Position numbers and translations under genes: made by a program. Positions 1-9,608 of a stretch of DNA of 64,000 nucleotides are shown piece by piece. Source of the stretch: Xanthobacteraceae bacterium (lineage in GTDB: Bacteria; Pseudomonadota; Alphaproteobacteria; Rhizobiales; Xanthobacteraceae). Under the pieces are notes generated by a model that searched no databases, was not told the DNA's origin, and worked only from the letters and a program-made list of their open reading frames with translations. Numbering within the stretch: position 1 is the stretch's first letter; the number at the start of each line of letters is the position of its first letter. The DNA is taken from contig JARBUD010000006.1 in NCBI GenBank assembly GCA_029239875.1, positions 84,657-148,656 on the forward strand, in the 5' to 3' direction.

Positions 1-52
1 TCCGCCGCTTCCGCTTCCATCCCCGTCACCGCAGCCTGAAGGACCGCCCGGC

Positions 53-922
53 ATGCAGACGCGCTATTCATTCGGCGGCGACGAGCACATCTTTGTCGAG
101 GTCGACGAGGAGATGTCGCTGGAGGCCTTCTTCAAGAGCCTCTCCATGACCAACGCCGTGCGCGAGAGCGGCATCGCCGGCATCACCGAAATCTGCCCGG
201 CCAACGCCTCTTTCCAGATCAAGTTCGATCCGGACGTGATCGCGCCGCAGGACCTGATGGCCGAGCTGAAGGGCTTCGAGGCGGCGGCCGAGAAGGCGGA
301 CAAGACCATCGAGACCCGGATCATCGAGATCCCGGTGCTCTATGACGACCCATGGACGCGCGAGACGCTGATGCGCTTCCGCGAGCGCCATCAGGACCCC
401 AGCTCCACCGATCTCGAATATGCGGCGCGGGTGAACGATTATCCGGACGTCCAGAGCTTCGTCGCCGCCCACGCGGCCTCGCCCTGGTTCGTCTCCATGG
501 TCGGCTTCGTCGCTGGGCTACCCTTCACCTACCAGCTGGTGGAGCGCGCCAAGCAGATCGAGGTGCCGAAATATCTGCGCCCGCGCACCGACACGCCGCG
601 CCTCACGGTCGGCCATGGCGGCTGCTTCGGCTGCATCTATTCGGTGCGCGGCGCCGGCGGCTACCAGATGTTCGGCGTCACCCCCATGCCGATCTACGAT
701 CCCAGCGGAAAGATCAGCTATCTCAAGGAGCTGATGATCTTCCGTCCCGGCGACATCATCAAGTTCCGCTCGGTCGAGCGCGCCGAGTACGACGCCGACG
801 TCGCGGCGATCGACGAGGGGCGCTTCGAGCCGAAGATCGTGTCCGTGCCGTTCTCGCTCGATGCTTTCACCGCCGATCCCGCCGGCACCAACGCCAAGCT
901 CCTGGAGGCCCTCAATGGCTGA
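53..922 (+). CDS. pxpB: 5-oxoprolinase subunit B / allophanate hydrolase subunit 1 family (PxpB/KipI-like)
   Basis: 289 aa ORF; GGDEHIFVEVDEE..., ITEICPANASFQIKFDP, GGCFGCIYSVRGAGGYQMFG typical of the AHS1/CT_C_D family; followed by a KipA-like ORF. Confidence 0.8.
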   Translation: MQTRYSFGGDEHIFVEVDEEMSLEAFFKSLSMTNAVRESGIAGITEICPANASFQIKFDPDVIAPQDLMAELKGFEAAAEKADKTIETRIIEIPVLYDDPWTRETLMRFRERHQDPSSTDLEYAARVNDYPDVQSFVAAHAASPWFVSMVGFVAGLPFTYQLVERAKQIEVPKYLRPRTDTPRLTVGHGGCFGCIYSVRGAGGYQMFGVTPMPIYDPSGKISYLKELMIFRPGDIIKFRSVERAEYDADVAAIDEGRFEPKIVSVPFSLDAFTADPAGTNAKLLEALNG

Positions 923-1904
923 CCGCTCCTTCGAGGTCGTCAAGCCCGGCCTCGCCACCACCGTGCAGGACCTCGGCCGGCCGGGCTACTACCATCTCGG
1001 CCTGCCGCTCTCGGGCGCCATGGACCGCTTCGCGCTGATCGTCGCCAACCGGCTCGTCGGCAACGAGGATGGCGCGGCGGGGCTGGAGGCGGTGTTCCTC
1101 GGGCCGGAGCTGCGCTTTTCCTTGGACGCGCTGGTCGCGGTGACGGGCGCCGAATTGCCGCCGAAGCTCGATGGGATCGAGCAGCCGCTCTGGACCGCCT
1201 TCGCGGTCAAGGCCGGGCAGGTGCTGTCCTTCGCCTTCCTCAAGAGCGGCGCGCGCGCCTATATCGCCATCGCCGGCGGCATCGACGTGCCCGAGGTGCT
1301 CGGCTCGCGCTCGACCTATGCGCTGGGCGCGCTGGGCGGATTCGAGGGCCGTGCGCTGAAGGCGGGCGACGTCGTGCCGCTCGGCACGCCGTCGGGAGCC
1401 GGGTGCGAGGGCGCGACGCTGCCGCCGGAAGGCCGCCGCCCCGTGCAGGCGAACGGCGTCGAGATCCGCGTCGTGCCGGGTCTCTACTGGCACCGCATCA
1501 CGGAAGGCGCCCAGGCCGGCTTCTTCGAGGACACCTGGAAGGTGGCGCCGGAAGCCGATCGCATCGGCTACCGCTTCCGCGGCGGCAAGAAGCTCGACTT
1601 CGTGCCCCGCGAGCAGCCCTTCGGCGCCGGCTCCGACCCCTCCAACATTGTCGACAGCTGCTATCCCTATGGCTCGATCCAGGTGCCGGGCGGCACCGAG
1701 CCGATCGTGCTGCACCGCGACGCGGTGTCGGGCGGTGGTTATTTCATGATCGGCACGGTGATCTCGGCCGACATGGACCTGATCGGCCAGTTGCAGCCGC
1801 ACCAGCCCGTGCGCTTCACCGTCGTGACCATGGAGGAAGCGCTCCAGGCTCGGGCGGTGGAGAAAGCACGGGTGCAGGAGCTGGATCAGTCCATAGGCGG
1901 CTAA
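915..1904 (+). CDS. pxpC: Biotin-dependent carboxyltransferase family protein (PxpC/KipA-like, AHS2 domain)
   Basis: MADRSFEVVKPGLATTVQDLGRPGYYHLGLPLSGAMDRFA is the AHS2 N-terminal signature; start at 915 overlaps the stop of pxpB. Confidence 0.82.
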   Translation: MADRSFEVVKPGLATTVQDLGRPGYYHLGLPLSGAMDRFALIVANRLVGNEDGAAGLEAVFLGPELRFSLDALVAVTGAELPPKLDGIEQPLWTAFAVKAGQVLSFAFLKSGARAYIAIAGGIDVPEVLGSRSTYALGALGGFEGRALKAGDVVPLGTPSGAGCEGATLPPEGRRPVQANGVEIRVVPGLYWHRITEGAQAGFFEDTWKVAPEADRIGYRFRGGKKLDFVPREQPFGAGSDPSNIVDSCYPYGSIQVPGGTEPIVLHRDAVSGGGYFMIGTVISADMDLIGQLQPHQPVRFTVVTMEEALQARAVEKARVQELDQSIGG

Positions 1905-1928
1905 TGTTCCTGTTCGTCAGTTGACAGG

Positions 1929-1965
1929 GCCGGATGCGCGGCAGCCGAGCGGCCGCGCATCCGGC
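1929..1965. terminator. Hairpin between convergent genes (bidirectional terminator-like)
   Basis: gccggatgcgcggc...gccgcgcatccggc inverted repeat between convergent pxpC and dctM. Confidence 0.45.
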
Positions 1966-1970
1966 CGCCC

Positions 1971-3293
1971 TCATACCGGTCCCATGACATAGGTGGGCAG
2001 CCAGGTGGCGATGCCCGGAAAGATGCTCAGTATGACGATGCCGAGCAGCATAAGCAGCACATAGGGCAGCGATCCGCTCAGCACCTGCTGGGCCGGTACC
2101 TGCGGTGCAATGGCCTTCACTACGAACAGGTTGAGCCCCACCGGCGGGGTGATGAGGCCGATCTCCATGTTGATCGTCAGAATCACCGCGAACCAGTAGG
2201 GGTCGAAACCCGAGGAGATGATGATCGGGTAGAGTAGCGGCGCCGACATCACGATGATGGCGACCGGCGGCAGGAACATGCCGGCCACCAGCAGAAACAG
2301 GTTGATCAGCCCCATCAGCACCCAGCGGTTCACCTCCAAGCTGGCGATGGCCCCCGCGACGGTCTGGGTGATGAACAGCGAGGAGAGGGCGAAGGCAAAG
2401 AGCTCGGCCGACGCCATGATCATCATGATCATGACGCTTTCGCGCAGGATGGACGAGAATATCTCGAAGATCGGCTTCGGCTGGAACAGCCGGTACATCA
2501 CGATGACCACGCCGAGCGTGAGGAAGGCACCCGCGCCGGCCGCTTCCGAGGGCGTCGCGACGCCGCCATAGAGCACGTAGAGCGTGCCGAGGATGATGAT
2601 CAGGAACGGTGTGACCTTCGGCAGCGCCGCGAGCTTCTGGCCGACGGTGAAGCGGTTGCTGCGCGTGCCGAAATCGAAATTCTTCCGGCGGCAGTCATAG
2701 AGCGCCCAGGCCATGAACATCGCCGTGAGCATGAGGCCGGGCATCACGCCGGCCAGGAACAGGCGACCGATCGAGGTCTCCGTGGCGATGCCATAGACGA
2801 TCATCGTCACCGAGGGCGGGATGAGGATGCCGAGCGTCCCGCCGGCGCAGATCGAGCCAGTGGCGACTGAAGCCGGATATCCGCGCTTGAGCATCTCGGG
2901 AATGCCCATCTTGCCGATGGCGGCACAGGTCGCCGGGCTCGAGCCGGTCATGCCGGCAAAGATGGCGCAGGCGCCGAGATTGGAGATCACCAGCCCGCCG
3001 GGGACGCGGTTCAGCCAGCGGTCAAGCGCCTCGTAGAGGTCCCGCCCTGCCGGCGTGGCGGCTACCGCCGCGCCCATGAGCACGAACATGGGGATCGACA
3101 CATAGGCGAGGTTGGCGATACCGGCGAACATGGTCTCGGCCAGTACGTCGAACACGCCGATGCCGTTGGCCAGCAGCAGGCCGGCGATCGCCGTGAGGCC
3201 GAGGGCGAAGGCGATGGGCATGCCGGTGGCCAGCAGGACGAAGAGCAGGCCGATGACCAGCAGGCCAGAGGACGTGGGGGAGAGGCTCATCAC
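1971..3293 (-). CDS. dctM: TRAP transporter large permease (DctM)
   Basis: 440 aa, multi-TM; GMPIAFALGLTAIAGLL, GSSPATCAAIGKMGIPEM motifs. Confidence 0.88.
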   Translation of the reverse strand: MMSLSPTSSGLLVIGLLFVLLATGMPIAFALGLTAIAGLLLANGIGVFDVLAETMFAGIANLAYVSIPMFVLMGAAVAATPAGRDLYEALDRWLNRVPGGLVISNLGACAIFAGMTGSSPATCAAIGKMGIPEMLKRGYPASVATGSICAGGTLGILIPPSVTMIVYGIATETSIGRLFLAGVMPGLMLTAMFMAWALYDCRRKNFDFGTRSNRFTVGQKLAALPKVTPFLIIILGTLYVLYGGVATPSEAAGAGAFLTLGVVIVMYRLFQPKPIFEIFSSILRESVMIMMIMASAELFAFALSSLFITQTVAGAIASLEVNRWVLMGLINLFLLVAGMFLPPVAIIVMSAPLLYPIIISSGFDPYWFAVILTINMEIGLITPPVGLNLFVVKAIAPQVPAQQVLSGSLPYVLLMLLGIVILSIFPGIATWLPTYVMGPV

Positions 3294-3796
3294 GCGTGAC
3301 CTTCGGCTTCATACGGACCGCGGAGGCGGCGGATCAGTTCGGCGACGTATTGGAGCGACAGGAGCGCAAAGCTGATCGGCAGCGGCAGCAGCGGAATCCA
3401 CAGGGTGATGGCAGCCACCGTCGAGGTGCGCCATTCGTTCACATAGGCTTCGTGGAAGAAGATCGTGCTGGCGATCGTCATCAGCACAGCGAAGAGCAGG
3501 CCGAGAACGGCGCCGACCACCCCGAGAGCGCGCTGGGGGCCTGGGGGCAGCGCGAGCTCGATCACGTCCACCCCGACATGGCCGCGCGTCTTCAGCACAT
3601 AGGGCGCGCCAAGGAACATGGCGGCCGTGGCCGAGAAGACGACAAAATCCGTCTGCCAGATCGTCGGGGCGCGGAAGACGTAGCGCAGGAAGATCATCTC
3701 GCAGACCACCAGCATCGCCGCGATCAGCAGCAACCCGGCGATGAGAGCGGCGAGTTTGGAGACGAGATCGACCGCTCGCAGGAACAGGCTGATCAT
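3290..3796 (-). CDS. dctQ: TRAP transporter small permease (DctQ)
   Basis: MISLFLRAVDLVSKLAALIAGLLL...; 4 TM, RGHVGVDV motif; overlaps dctM. Confidence 0.82.
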   Translation of the reverse strand: MISLFLRAVDLVSKLAALIAGLLLIAAMLVVCEMIFLRYVFRAPTIWQTDFVVFSATAAMFLGAPYVLKTRGHVGVDVIELALPPGPQRALGVVGAVLGLLFAVLMTIASTIFFHEAYVNEWRTSTVAAITLWIPLLPLPISFALLSLQYVAELIRRLRGPYEAEGHA

Positions 3797-3933
3797 GGAG
3801 GGCTTCCGCTTGTCGAAGGGAGGGCTGCGCGGCGTTGGTGACGACGCCCCCGCAGCATCGCAGGTGCGCGCTGTCCTTTGCCGTGGGCGCGACGCTCCGT
3901 GACTCCCGGACGGAAGCCGCGGAGCGGAGGCGG

Positions 3934-4938
3934 TCACTGGACGGACAGGGCCTTCTTGATCAGCTCGTCGCCGCCCTTCACCTTCTCGGCGAAGTTCTTG
4001 TAGGAGCTTTCCTGCGCGACCTTGAGCCAGGCGTCGTAATCGGCAGCGGACATTTCCACCACCTCGACGTTGGCCTTCTTGTAGGCGTCGATCAGCTTCT
4101 GGTCGCCCTTGCGGACCTCTTTGGCGAACCAGTCCTGCGCCTTCTTGCCAGCGGCGAGGATGGCCTTCTGCTGCGCCTCGTTGAGCTTGTCGAAGGACTG
4201 CTTGGACATCAGCACTGGCTCGTACATGAACCACAGCGCGTTAGCGCCCGGCGCCGTGAGGCATTTCACCTGCTCATAGAGGCGGTAGGAGACGAAGCTC
4301 TCCGAGGAGGTGTTGGTGGCGTCGAGCACGCCCGTCTGCATGCCCGAATAGATCTCCGACGACGGCATGGAGGCGATGGAGGCGCCGGCTGCGGCCAGCA
4401 TCTGCTCGAAGGCCGGGCCGGCCGCGCGCGTGACCTGTCCCTTGATGCTGTCGGGGCCGGTGATGCAGCCCTTCTTGGAGGCGAAGGCACCGGAGAGCCA
4501 GGCATCGGCGATGACGATGGCGCCGTTCTTCTCGATGATCGCCTTGATGTCCTTCATGAAGGGAGAATCGTTGAGGCGCTCGGCGCGGTCGAAATTGCGC
4601 ACTAGGCCGGGCATCAGCGTGACGGAGAATTGCGGCACGCGGCCCGAGGCATAGTCGAGTGGGAACGAGGAGAGGTCGAGCTGGCCCTTGGTGAGGGCGC
4701 CCCACTGCTCGTTCGCCTTGAACAGCGACGAGCCGGGGAAGACCTGGATCTTGAGGCCGACATTCGCCGCCTCGGCATCGCGGGCGATCATCTGCACCAT
4801 CTCGTCGCGGGGATCGCCCTTGCCGCCCGGGAACTGATGCGAGGCGCGCAGCGTGACGTCCTGCGCGAAGGACGAACCGGCGAAGGCGAGTGCGCAGCCC
4901 AGGGTCAGGGCGCGCGCGATCCGTTGCGTACCGTTCAT
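3934..4938 (-). CDS. dctP: TRAP transporter substrate-binding protein (DctP)
   Basis: Signal peptide MNGTQRIARALTLGCALAFAGSSFAQ; DctP-type sequence; next to dctQM. Confidence 0.85.
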   Translation of the reverse strand: MNGTQRIARALTLGCALAFAGSSFAQDVTLRASHQFPGGKGDPRDEMVQMIARDAEAANVGLKIQVFPGSSLFKANEQWGALTKGQLDLSSFPLDYASGRVPQFSVTLMPGLVRNFDRAERLNDSPFMKDIKAIIEKNGAIVIADAWLSGAFASKKGCITGPDSIKGQVTRAAGPAFEQMLAAAGASIASMPSSEIYSGMQTGVLDATNTSSESFVSYRLYEQVKCLTAPGANALWFMYEPVLMSKQSFDKLNEAQQKAILAAGKKAQDWFAKEVRKGDQKLIDAYKKANVEVVEMSAADYDAWLKVAQESSYKNFAEKVKGGDELIKKALSVQ

Positions 4939-5046
4939 GCTTTCCTCCTCTTGCCCGCCTTCCGGCGGCTGTTGGCGTTTCCTCGGTGTCTTCTTGTCGG
5001 ACGGTTGATCCATCCGCCTTATGAATTGTCGTTTGCGGAGCTTACG

Positions 5047-6570
5047 CTAGGCACTCCGGCGATAGATGTCCTTGTAGCTGTCCCGCAGGATGTTCTTCTG
5101 CACCTTGCCCATGGTGTTGCGTGGCAGTTCCCTGACGAAGAACACCCGCTTGGGCTGCTTGAACTTCGCCAGCCGGCTCTCCAGTGCCCGAAGCACGACC
5201 TCTTCGGTCAGCTCGGCATCCTTCTCGGGGACCACGACAGCGGTGACGGCCTCGCCAAAATCGGGATGCGGCACGCCGATGACGGCGCTTTCCACCACGC
5301 CCTCTATGGCGTCGATCTCGCCTTCGATCTCCTTGGGATAGACGTTGAAGCCGCCGGTGATGACGAGGTCCTTGCCGCGCCCGACGATGTGCAGATAGCC
5401 GCGCGCGTCGATCTTGCCGAGGTCGCCGGTGATGAAGAAGCCGTCGTGGAACTCGCTGGCCGTCTTCTCCGGCATGCGCCAGTAGCCCTTGGTCACGTTC
5501 GGGCCCTTCACCTCCACCATGCCGATCTCGCCGGCGGCAAGCTCCGCGCTCGAGGCGGGATCGGTGATCCGCACGGTGACGCCGGGTAGGGGGAGGCCGA
5601 CCGTGCCTGCGATGCGCTCGCCCTCATAGGGGTTCGAGGTGTTCATGCAGGTTTCGGTCATGCCGTAGCGTTCGAGGATGGCGTGGCCCGTCCGCTCGTG
5701 GAACGTGCGGTGGGTCTCCGGCAGCAGCGGCGCGGAGCCGGAGACGAACAGGCGCATATGCGCGGTCGCCTCGCGCGTCAGCCCCGGCTGGTCGAGCAGC
5801 CGGGTGTAGAAGGTGGGCACGCCCATCAGGCAGGTCGCGCGATCCATCAGCGCGATCGCCTCGCGCGGGTCGAATTTGGCGCGGAAGAACATCGACGCCC
5901 CGCTCAGCAGGACGATGTTCACTGCGACGAACAGGCCATGGGTGTGGAACAGCGGCAGCGCGTGGATCAGCACGTCCTCTCCGGTGAAGCGCCAGCATTC
6001 CTTCAGTGCCAGGGCATTCGAGAGCAAGTTGCCGTGGCTCAGCATGGCGCCCTTGGCGCGGCCGGTGGTGCCGGAGGTGTAGAGGATGGCAGCGAGGTCA
6101 TCCGGTCCGCGCGCCACGTCATCGAAGGTGGGCGGGAAGTCGGCCGCTGCGAGGGTGAGGGAGCCGGTACCGTCGGCGCCGAGCGTCTCGACGCAGGGCA
6201 CGCCGACCTCGCCGGCCAGGGCGCGGGCTTCGGCCTCGATCTCGGGTCGGCAGACGAATAGCGCCGGTTCTGCATCGCCGAGGAAATAGCGCACCTCGTT
6301 CAGCGTGTAGGCCGTGTTGAGCGGGAGATAGACCGCGCCCCCGCGAACGCAGGCGAGATATAGGGCGAGGCACGGCCAGGACTTCTCGGCCTGCACCGCC
6401 ACGCGATCGCCGGGCTTCACGCCGCGCGCGACGAGAAGGCCGGCGAGCCGGGCCGAGAGCGCCAGAAGCTCGCCATAGGTCGCGCTCGTGCCGTCCGCCA
6501 GCATGGCCACCGGCTTGTCGGGCCACGGGACTGCGGAGCGGATGGCGTCGAACAGGTGGTTCTCGGACAT
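5047..6570 (-). CDS. matB: Malonyl-CoA synthetase (acyl-CoA synthetase family)
   Basis: AMP-binding motif LAAILYTSGTTGRAKGAMLSHGNL; paired with malonyl-CoA decarboxylase. Confidence 0.88.
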   Translation of the reverse strand: MSENHLFDAIRSAVPWPDKPVAMLADGTSATYGELLALSARLAGLLVARGVKPGDRVAVQAEKSWPCLALYLACVRGGAVYLPLNTAYTLNEVRYFLGDAEPALFVCRPEIEAEARALAGEVGVPCVETLGADGTGSLTLAAADFPPTFDDVARGPDDLAAILYTSGTTGRAKGAMLSHGNLLSNALALKECWRFTGEDVLIHALPLFHTHGLFVAVNIVLLSGASMFFRAKFDPREAIALMDRATCLMGVPTFYTRLLDQPGLTREATAHMRLFVSGSAPLLPETHRTFHERTGHAILERYGMTETCMNTSNPYEGERIAGTVGLPLPGVTVRITDPASSAELAAGEIGMVEVKGPNVTKGYWRMPEKTASEFHDGFFITGDLGKIDARGYLHIVGRGKDLVITGGFNVYPKEIEGEIDAIEGVVESAVIGVPHPDFGEAVTAVVVPEKDAELTEEVVLRALESRLAKFKQPKRVFFVRELPRNTMGKVQKNILRDSYKDIYRRSA

Positions 6571-6578
6571 GACGGCTT

Positions 6579-7946
6579 TCAGGGGACGGGAACAAGGGCA
6601 TTGGAGGCGGTATCGACCTTGACCAGCTTGCGCACGCTGGCGCTTGCGACGATCTCGCCCTTTCCGGCAAAGGCTTCGTGGTTCTTCTCGATGTCGGCCG
6701 GAACATACCGATAGTTCACCATCAGCCCGGCGGCCTGGGTGATGCCCTTCGCCGACAGGTCGCCCATCGGGTTGACGCGTTCCAGCCGCGCGCCGTTGCC
6801 CAGATGGAAGCGGGCCACCGGATCGACCGGTCCGCCTTTAGACGTGCGGGCGACGAGCAGATAATAGCCGCCGAGGGGAGCGAGGACGCCCGTAAGCTCC
6901 TCGCGCAGTTCAGGCTTCTCCGCCCAGTCCGGGGCATCGAGCTTCTCCAGCGCTTTGCGGTCGGCGGTGGTAAGCACGGCGCTGCTCTCTGCCCGGCGCT
7001 CGGCATCCAGCCATTTGCGAAAGCCGGGCACGGGCGACAGCGTGACGAAGGTCGAGAGGGAGGGAAGCTCGCGCGAGATCTCCTCAAGCACCTGCTTGAT
7101 CAGGAAGTTGCCGAAGGAGACGCCGGCGAGGCCTTTCTGGCAGTTGGAGATGGAATAGAAGACGGCGGTGGTCGCTTCCCGCGGCTGCAGGACCTTGCGG
7201 GTCGGATCGAGGATCGGCCGGATCGCACCGGGTGTCTCCTTCATCAGGGCGACCTCGACGAAGATCAGTGGCTCGTCGACCAGCGCGGGATGGAAGAAGG
7301 CGTAGCAGCGCCGATCCGGTGAATCGATGCGCGAGCGCAGATCGTCCCAGTCGCGGATGGCGTGGACGGCCTCGTAGCGGATGATCTTTTCCAGGACATT
7401 GGCTGGCGTCGACCAGTCGATGCGCTTCAGCACCAGAAAACCCCGGTTGAACCACGACGAGAACAGGTGCGCGAAATCGCGGTCGACCTCGGCGAAGTCG
7501 CGCCGGCGCGCCATGGCGTCCATGAGCTGCTCGCGCATGCGCACAAGCGAGAGCGTACCACCCGGTGCGAGATTGAAGCGGCGGAAGAGCTCCTGCCGGC
7601 GCGGCTCGCTCGCCCGGTGCAGGTCGGGTGCGGCGGCCGGCCCGTTGCGCCCGTAGGCGTCGAGCGCGCTTGCAAGCCGGCGTGGATCGGGGCCGAACTT
7701 CTCGGCGAGCACCTCGAAGAAGGCGATGCTCTCGCCGATCTTCATATGCGCGTAGCGGTCGAGGATGTCCGCCGCGAGGGCGACGCCGGAAGCTTCGCCG
7801 CGGCCGGAAAGGAGCGTCTCGCAGCGCTCGGCGAGCGTTTCCACCCGCGTCGCCCCGCTCACCCGCTGCGAGCGGTCGAGCAGGGTGCGGCCGCGCTCCG
7901 CGATGGAGGTCAGAAGGTCCGCTACGAAGGAGGCGTTCGATCCCAT
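6579..7946 (-). CDS. matA: Malonyl-CoA decarboxylase
   Basis: AVFYSISNCQKGLAGVSFGNFLIKQV and FVTLSPVPGFRKWL are MCD signatures. Confidence 0.9.
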   Translation of the reverse strand: MGSNASFVADLLTSIAERGRTLLDRSQRVSGATRVETLAERCETLLSGRGEASGVALAADILDRYAHMKIGESIAFFEVLAEKFGPDPRRLASALDAYGRNGPAAAPDLHRASEPRRQELFRRFNLAPGGTLSLVRMREQLMDAMARRRDFAEVDRDFAHLFSSWFNRGFLVLKRIDWSTPANVLEKIIRYEAVHAIRDWDDLRSRIDSPDRRCYAFFHPALVDEPLIFVEVALMKETPGAIRPILDPTRKVLQPREATTAVFYSISNCQKGLAGVSFGNFLIKQVLEEISRELPSLSTFVTLSPVPGFRKWLDAERRAESSAVLTTADRKALEKLDAPDWAEKPELREELTGVLAPLGGYYLLVARTSKGGPVDPVARFHLGNGARLERVNPMGDLSAKGITQAAGLMVNYRYVPADIEKNHEAFAGKGEIVASASVRKLVKVDTASNALVPVP

Positions 7947-8063
7947 GGCTGTTCCAGCGTTCGATGTTCGCTAACGACCCGCCGGGAGGGACGGGTGCCT
8001 GGAATGCACGAGGACTGCGATTTCGGTATCGAGTGAAGGCGAATCTGCATCTAAAGTCAATCA

Positions 8064-8077
8064 TCAAGTATACAAGA
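8064..8077. promoter_or_regulatory. Candidate MatR operator
   Basis: TCAAGTATACAAGA (reverse complement TCTTGTATACTTGA) in the matA/GntR divergent intergenic region; resembles the TCTTGTA/TAC-type MatR site recalled from rhizobia. Confidence 0.55.
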
Positions 8078-8105
8078 TGTCTCCTCTTGCATTGCGGCAT
8101 GGAAG

Positions 8106-8798
8106 GTGGCTTCCTGCGGACGGAGGTATGCCGTGCGTGGTGAACAGACCCCGAGGCTTCGCGAAGCTCTCGAAGAGGATATCGTTTCAGGCCGGCTGCG
8201 CCCGGGACAGAGGCTCGACGAGGCCGGCCTCGCCAAGCGTTTCGGCGTGTCCCGCACGCCAATCCGGGAGGCGCTGATCCAGCTCTCCGCCTCCGGCCTC
8301 GTCGATATGCGTCCCCGGCGAGGTGCCTATGTCGCGCTGCTCGGTCCGCGCGAACTCGTCGAATCCTTCGAGCTCATGGCGGAGATCGAGGCCTCCTGCG
8401 CGCGCCTCGCGGCCCAGCGGCTCGGAGCGGCGGATCGCGCCGCGATCAACGAGGCGCATGCGGCGTGCTGCGAGGCCGTGACGGCAGGCGACGACGATGC
8501 CTACTATCCCGCCAATGCCCGCTTCCATGCGGCGATCTATGCGGCGACGGGAAACCGCGTCCTGCGGGCCGAGGCGATACGGCTGCAGACCGCGCTACAG
8601 CCCTATCGGCGCCTTCAACTCAAGGTGCCGCGGCGCATCGCGGCGTCGCTCGCCGAGCACGAGGCCATTCTGCAGGCCCTGCTGGAAGGGGACGGCGTCA
8701 CTGCGGCGGAGCGGATTCGCGCCCATGTGCTGGTGCAGGGCGAGCGGTTCATGTCGCTGCTCGCCGCCCTGCAGCAGGAGACCGAAACGACCGATTGA
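8106..8798 (+). CDS. matR: GntR/FadR-family regulator, probably malonate-responsive (MatR-like); start may be GTG 8133
   Basis: wHTH FGVSRTPIREALIQLSASGLVDMRPRRGAYV plus FCD domain; divergent from matAB. Confidence 0.7.
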   Translation: MASCGRRYAVRGEQTPRLREALEEDIVSGRLRPGQRLDEAGLAKRFGVSRTPIREALIQLSASGLVDMRPRRGAYVALLGPRELVESFELMAEIEASCARLAAQRLGAADRAAINEAHAACCEAVTAGDDDAYYPANARFHAAIYAATGNRVLRAEAIRLQTALQPYRRLQLKVPRRIAASLAEHEAILQALLEGDGVTAAERIRAHVLVQGERFMSLLAALQQETETTD

Positions 8799-8825
8799 TC
8801 TCGCGGCGCTCTTAGGCGCGGCGCG

Positions 8826-9608
8826 TCACCCCAGATACGCGCCGCCGTTCACGTGCAGGGTCTGTCCGGTGATGTAGCGGGCGGCCGGGCCGCTGAGGAA
8901 GCGGACCATGGCGGCGACCTCGTCCGGCGTGCCGCGCCGCCCGAGCAGGTTGGCGGTCGAGGCGTGGTGATGGGGACGGTGGCCATCCCCACGTACGGTG
9001 TCGATCAATCCCGGCGAGACGAGGTTCACCGTCACGCCGCGCTCCGCCATCTCATGCGCGAGCGCCCGGGTGAGACCGTCCAAACCCGCCTTGGCCGCGA
9101 CGACATGCGCCCGGTTGCGGGCGCCGATATGGGCGGTGAGGCCGCCGATATTGACGATCGTTCCTTCGCCGGAACGCGAGAGCGGCTCCAGCGCCGCCTT
9201 GGCGAGCAGGAAGGGCGCGTCGAGCGCGAGCGTCATCACCTCGCGCCAGCGTGCGTAGGTCAGATCGTCGAGCGGCGCCTCGCTGCGTATGGCGGCGTTG
9301 TTCACCAGGATGTCGAGGCGCCCGAAGGTGTTGAGGCTCGCTTCGACGATGGCCGTCACCTCATCCGGCTGCGTGACGTCGCCCAGCATGCCGAGCGCCC
9401 GGCCGCCGGCCGCCTCGATCGTGGCCACTACGGCGTCCACCGCCTCGCGGTCGTGGCGTCCCACCACGACAACGGCCGCTCCGCCCTGCGCGAGCGTAAG
9501 CGCGATGGCCCGGCCGATGTTGCGCGACGCCCCGGTGACGAGCGCGACGCGCCCCGCCAGTTCCTGGCCTGCGAAGGCGAATGCCTGTGGAACGAGCGTG
9601 TCCATCAC
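8826..9608 (-). CDS. SDR family oxidoreductase
   Basis: VALVTGASRNIGRAIAL, NNAAIRSEAPL, GQTLHVNGGAYLG. Confidence 0.85.
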   Translation of the reverse strand: MMDTLVPQAFAFAGQELAGRVALVTGASRNIGRAIALTLAQGGAAVVVVGRHDREAVDAVVATIEAAGGRALGMLGDVTQPDEVTAIVEASLNTFGRLDILVNNAAIRSEAPLDDLTYARWREVMTLALDAPFLLAKAALEPLSRSGEGTIVNIGGLTAHIGARNRAHVVAAKAGLDGLTRALAHEMAERGVTVNLVSPGLIDTVRGDGHRPHHHASTANLLGRRGTPDEVAAMVRFLSGPAARYITGQTLHVNGGAYLG

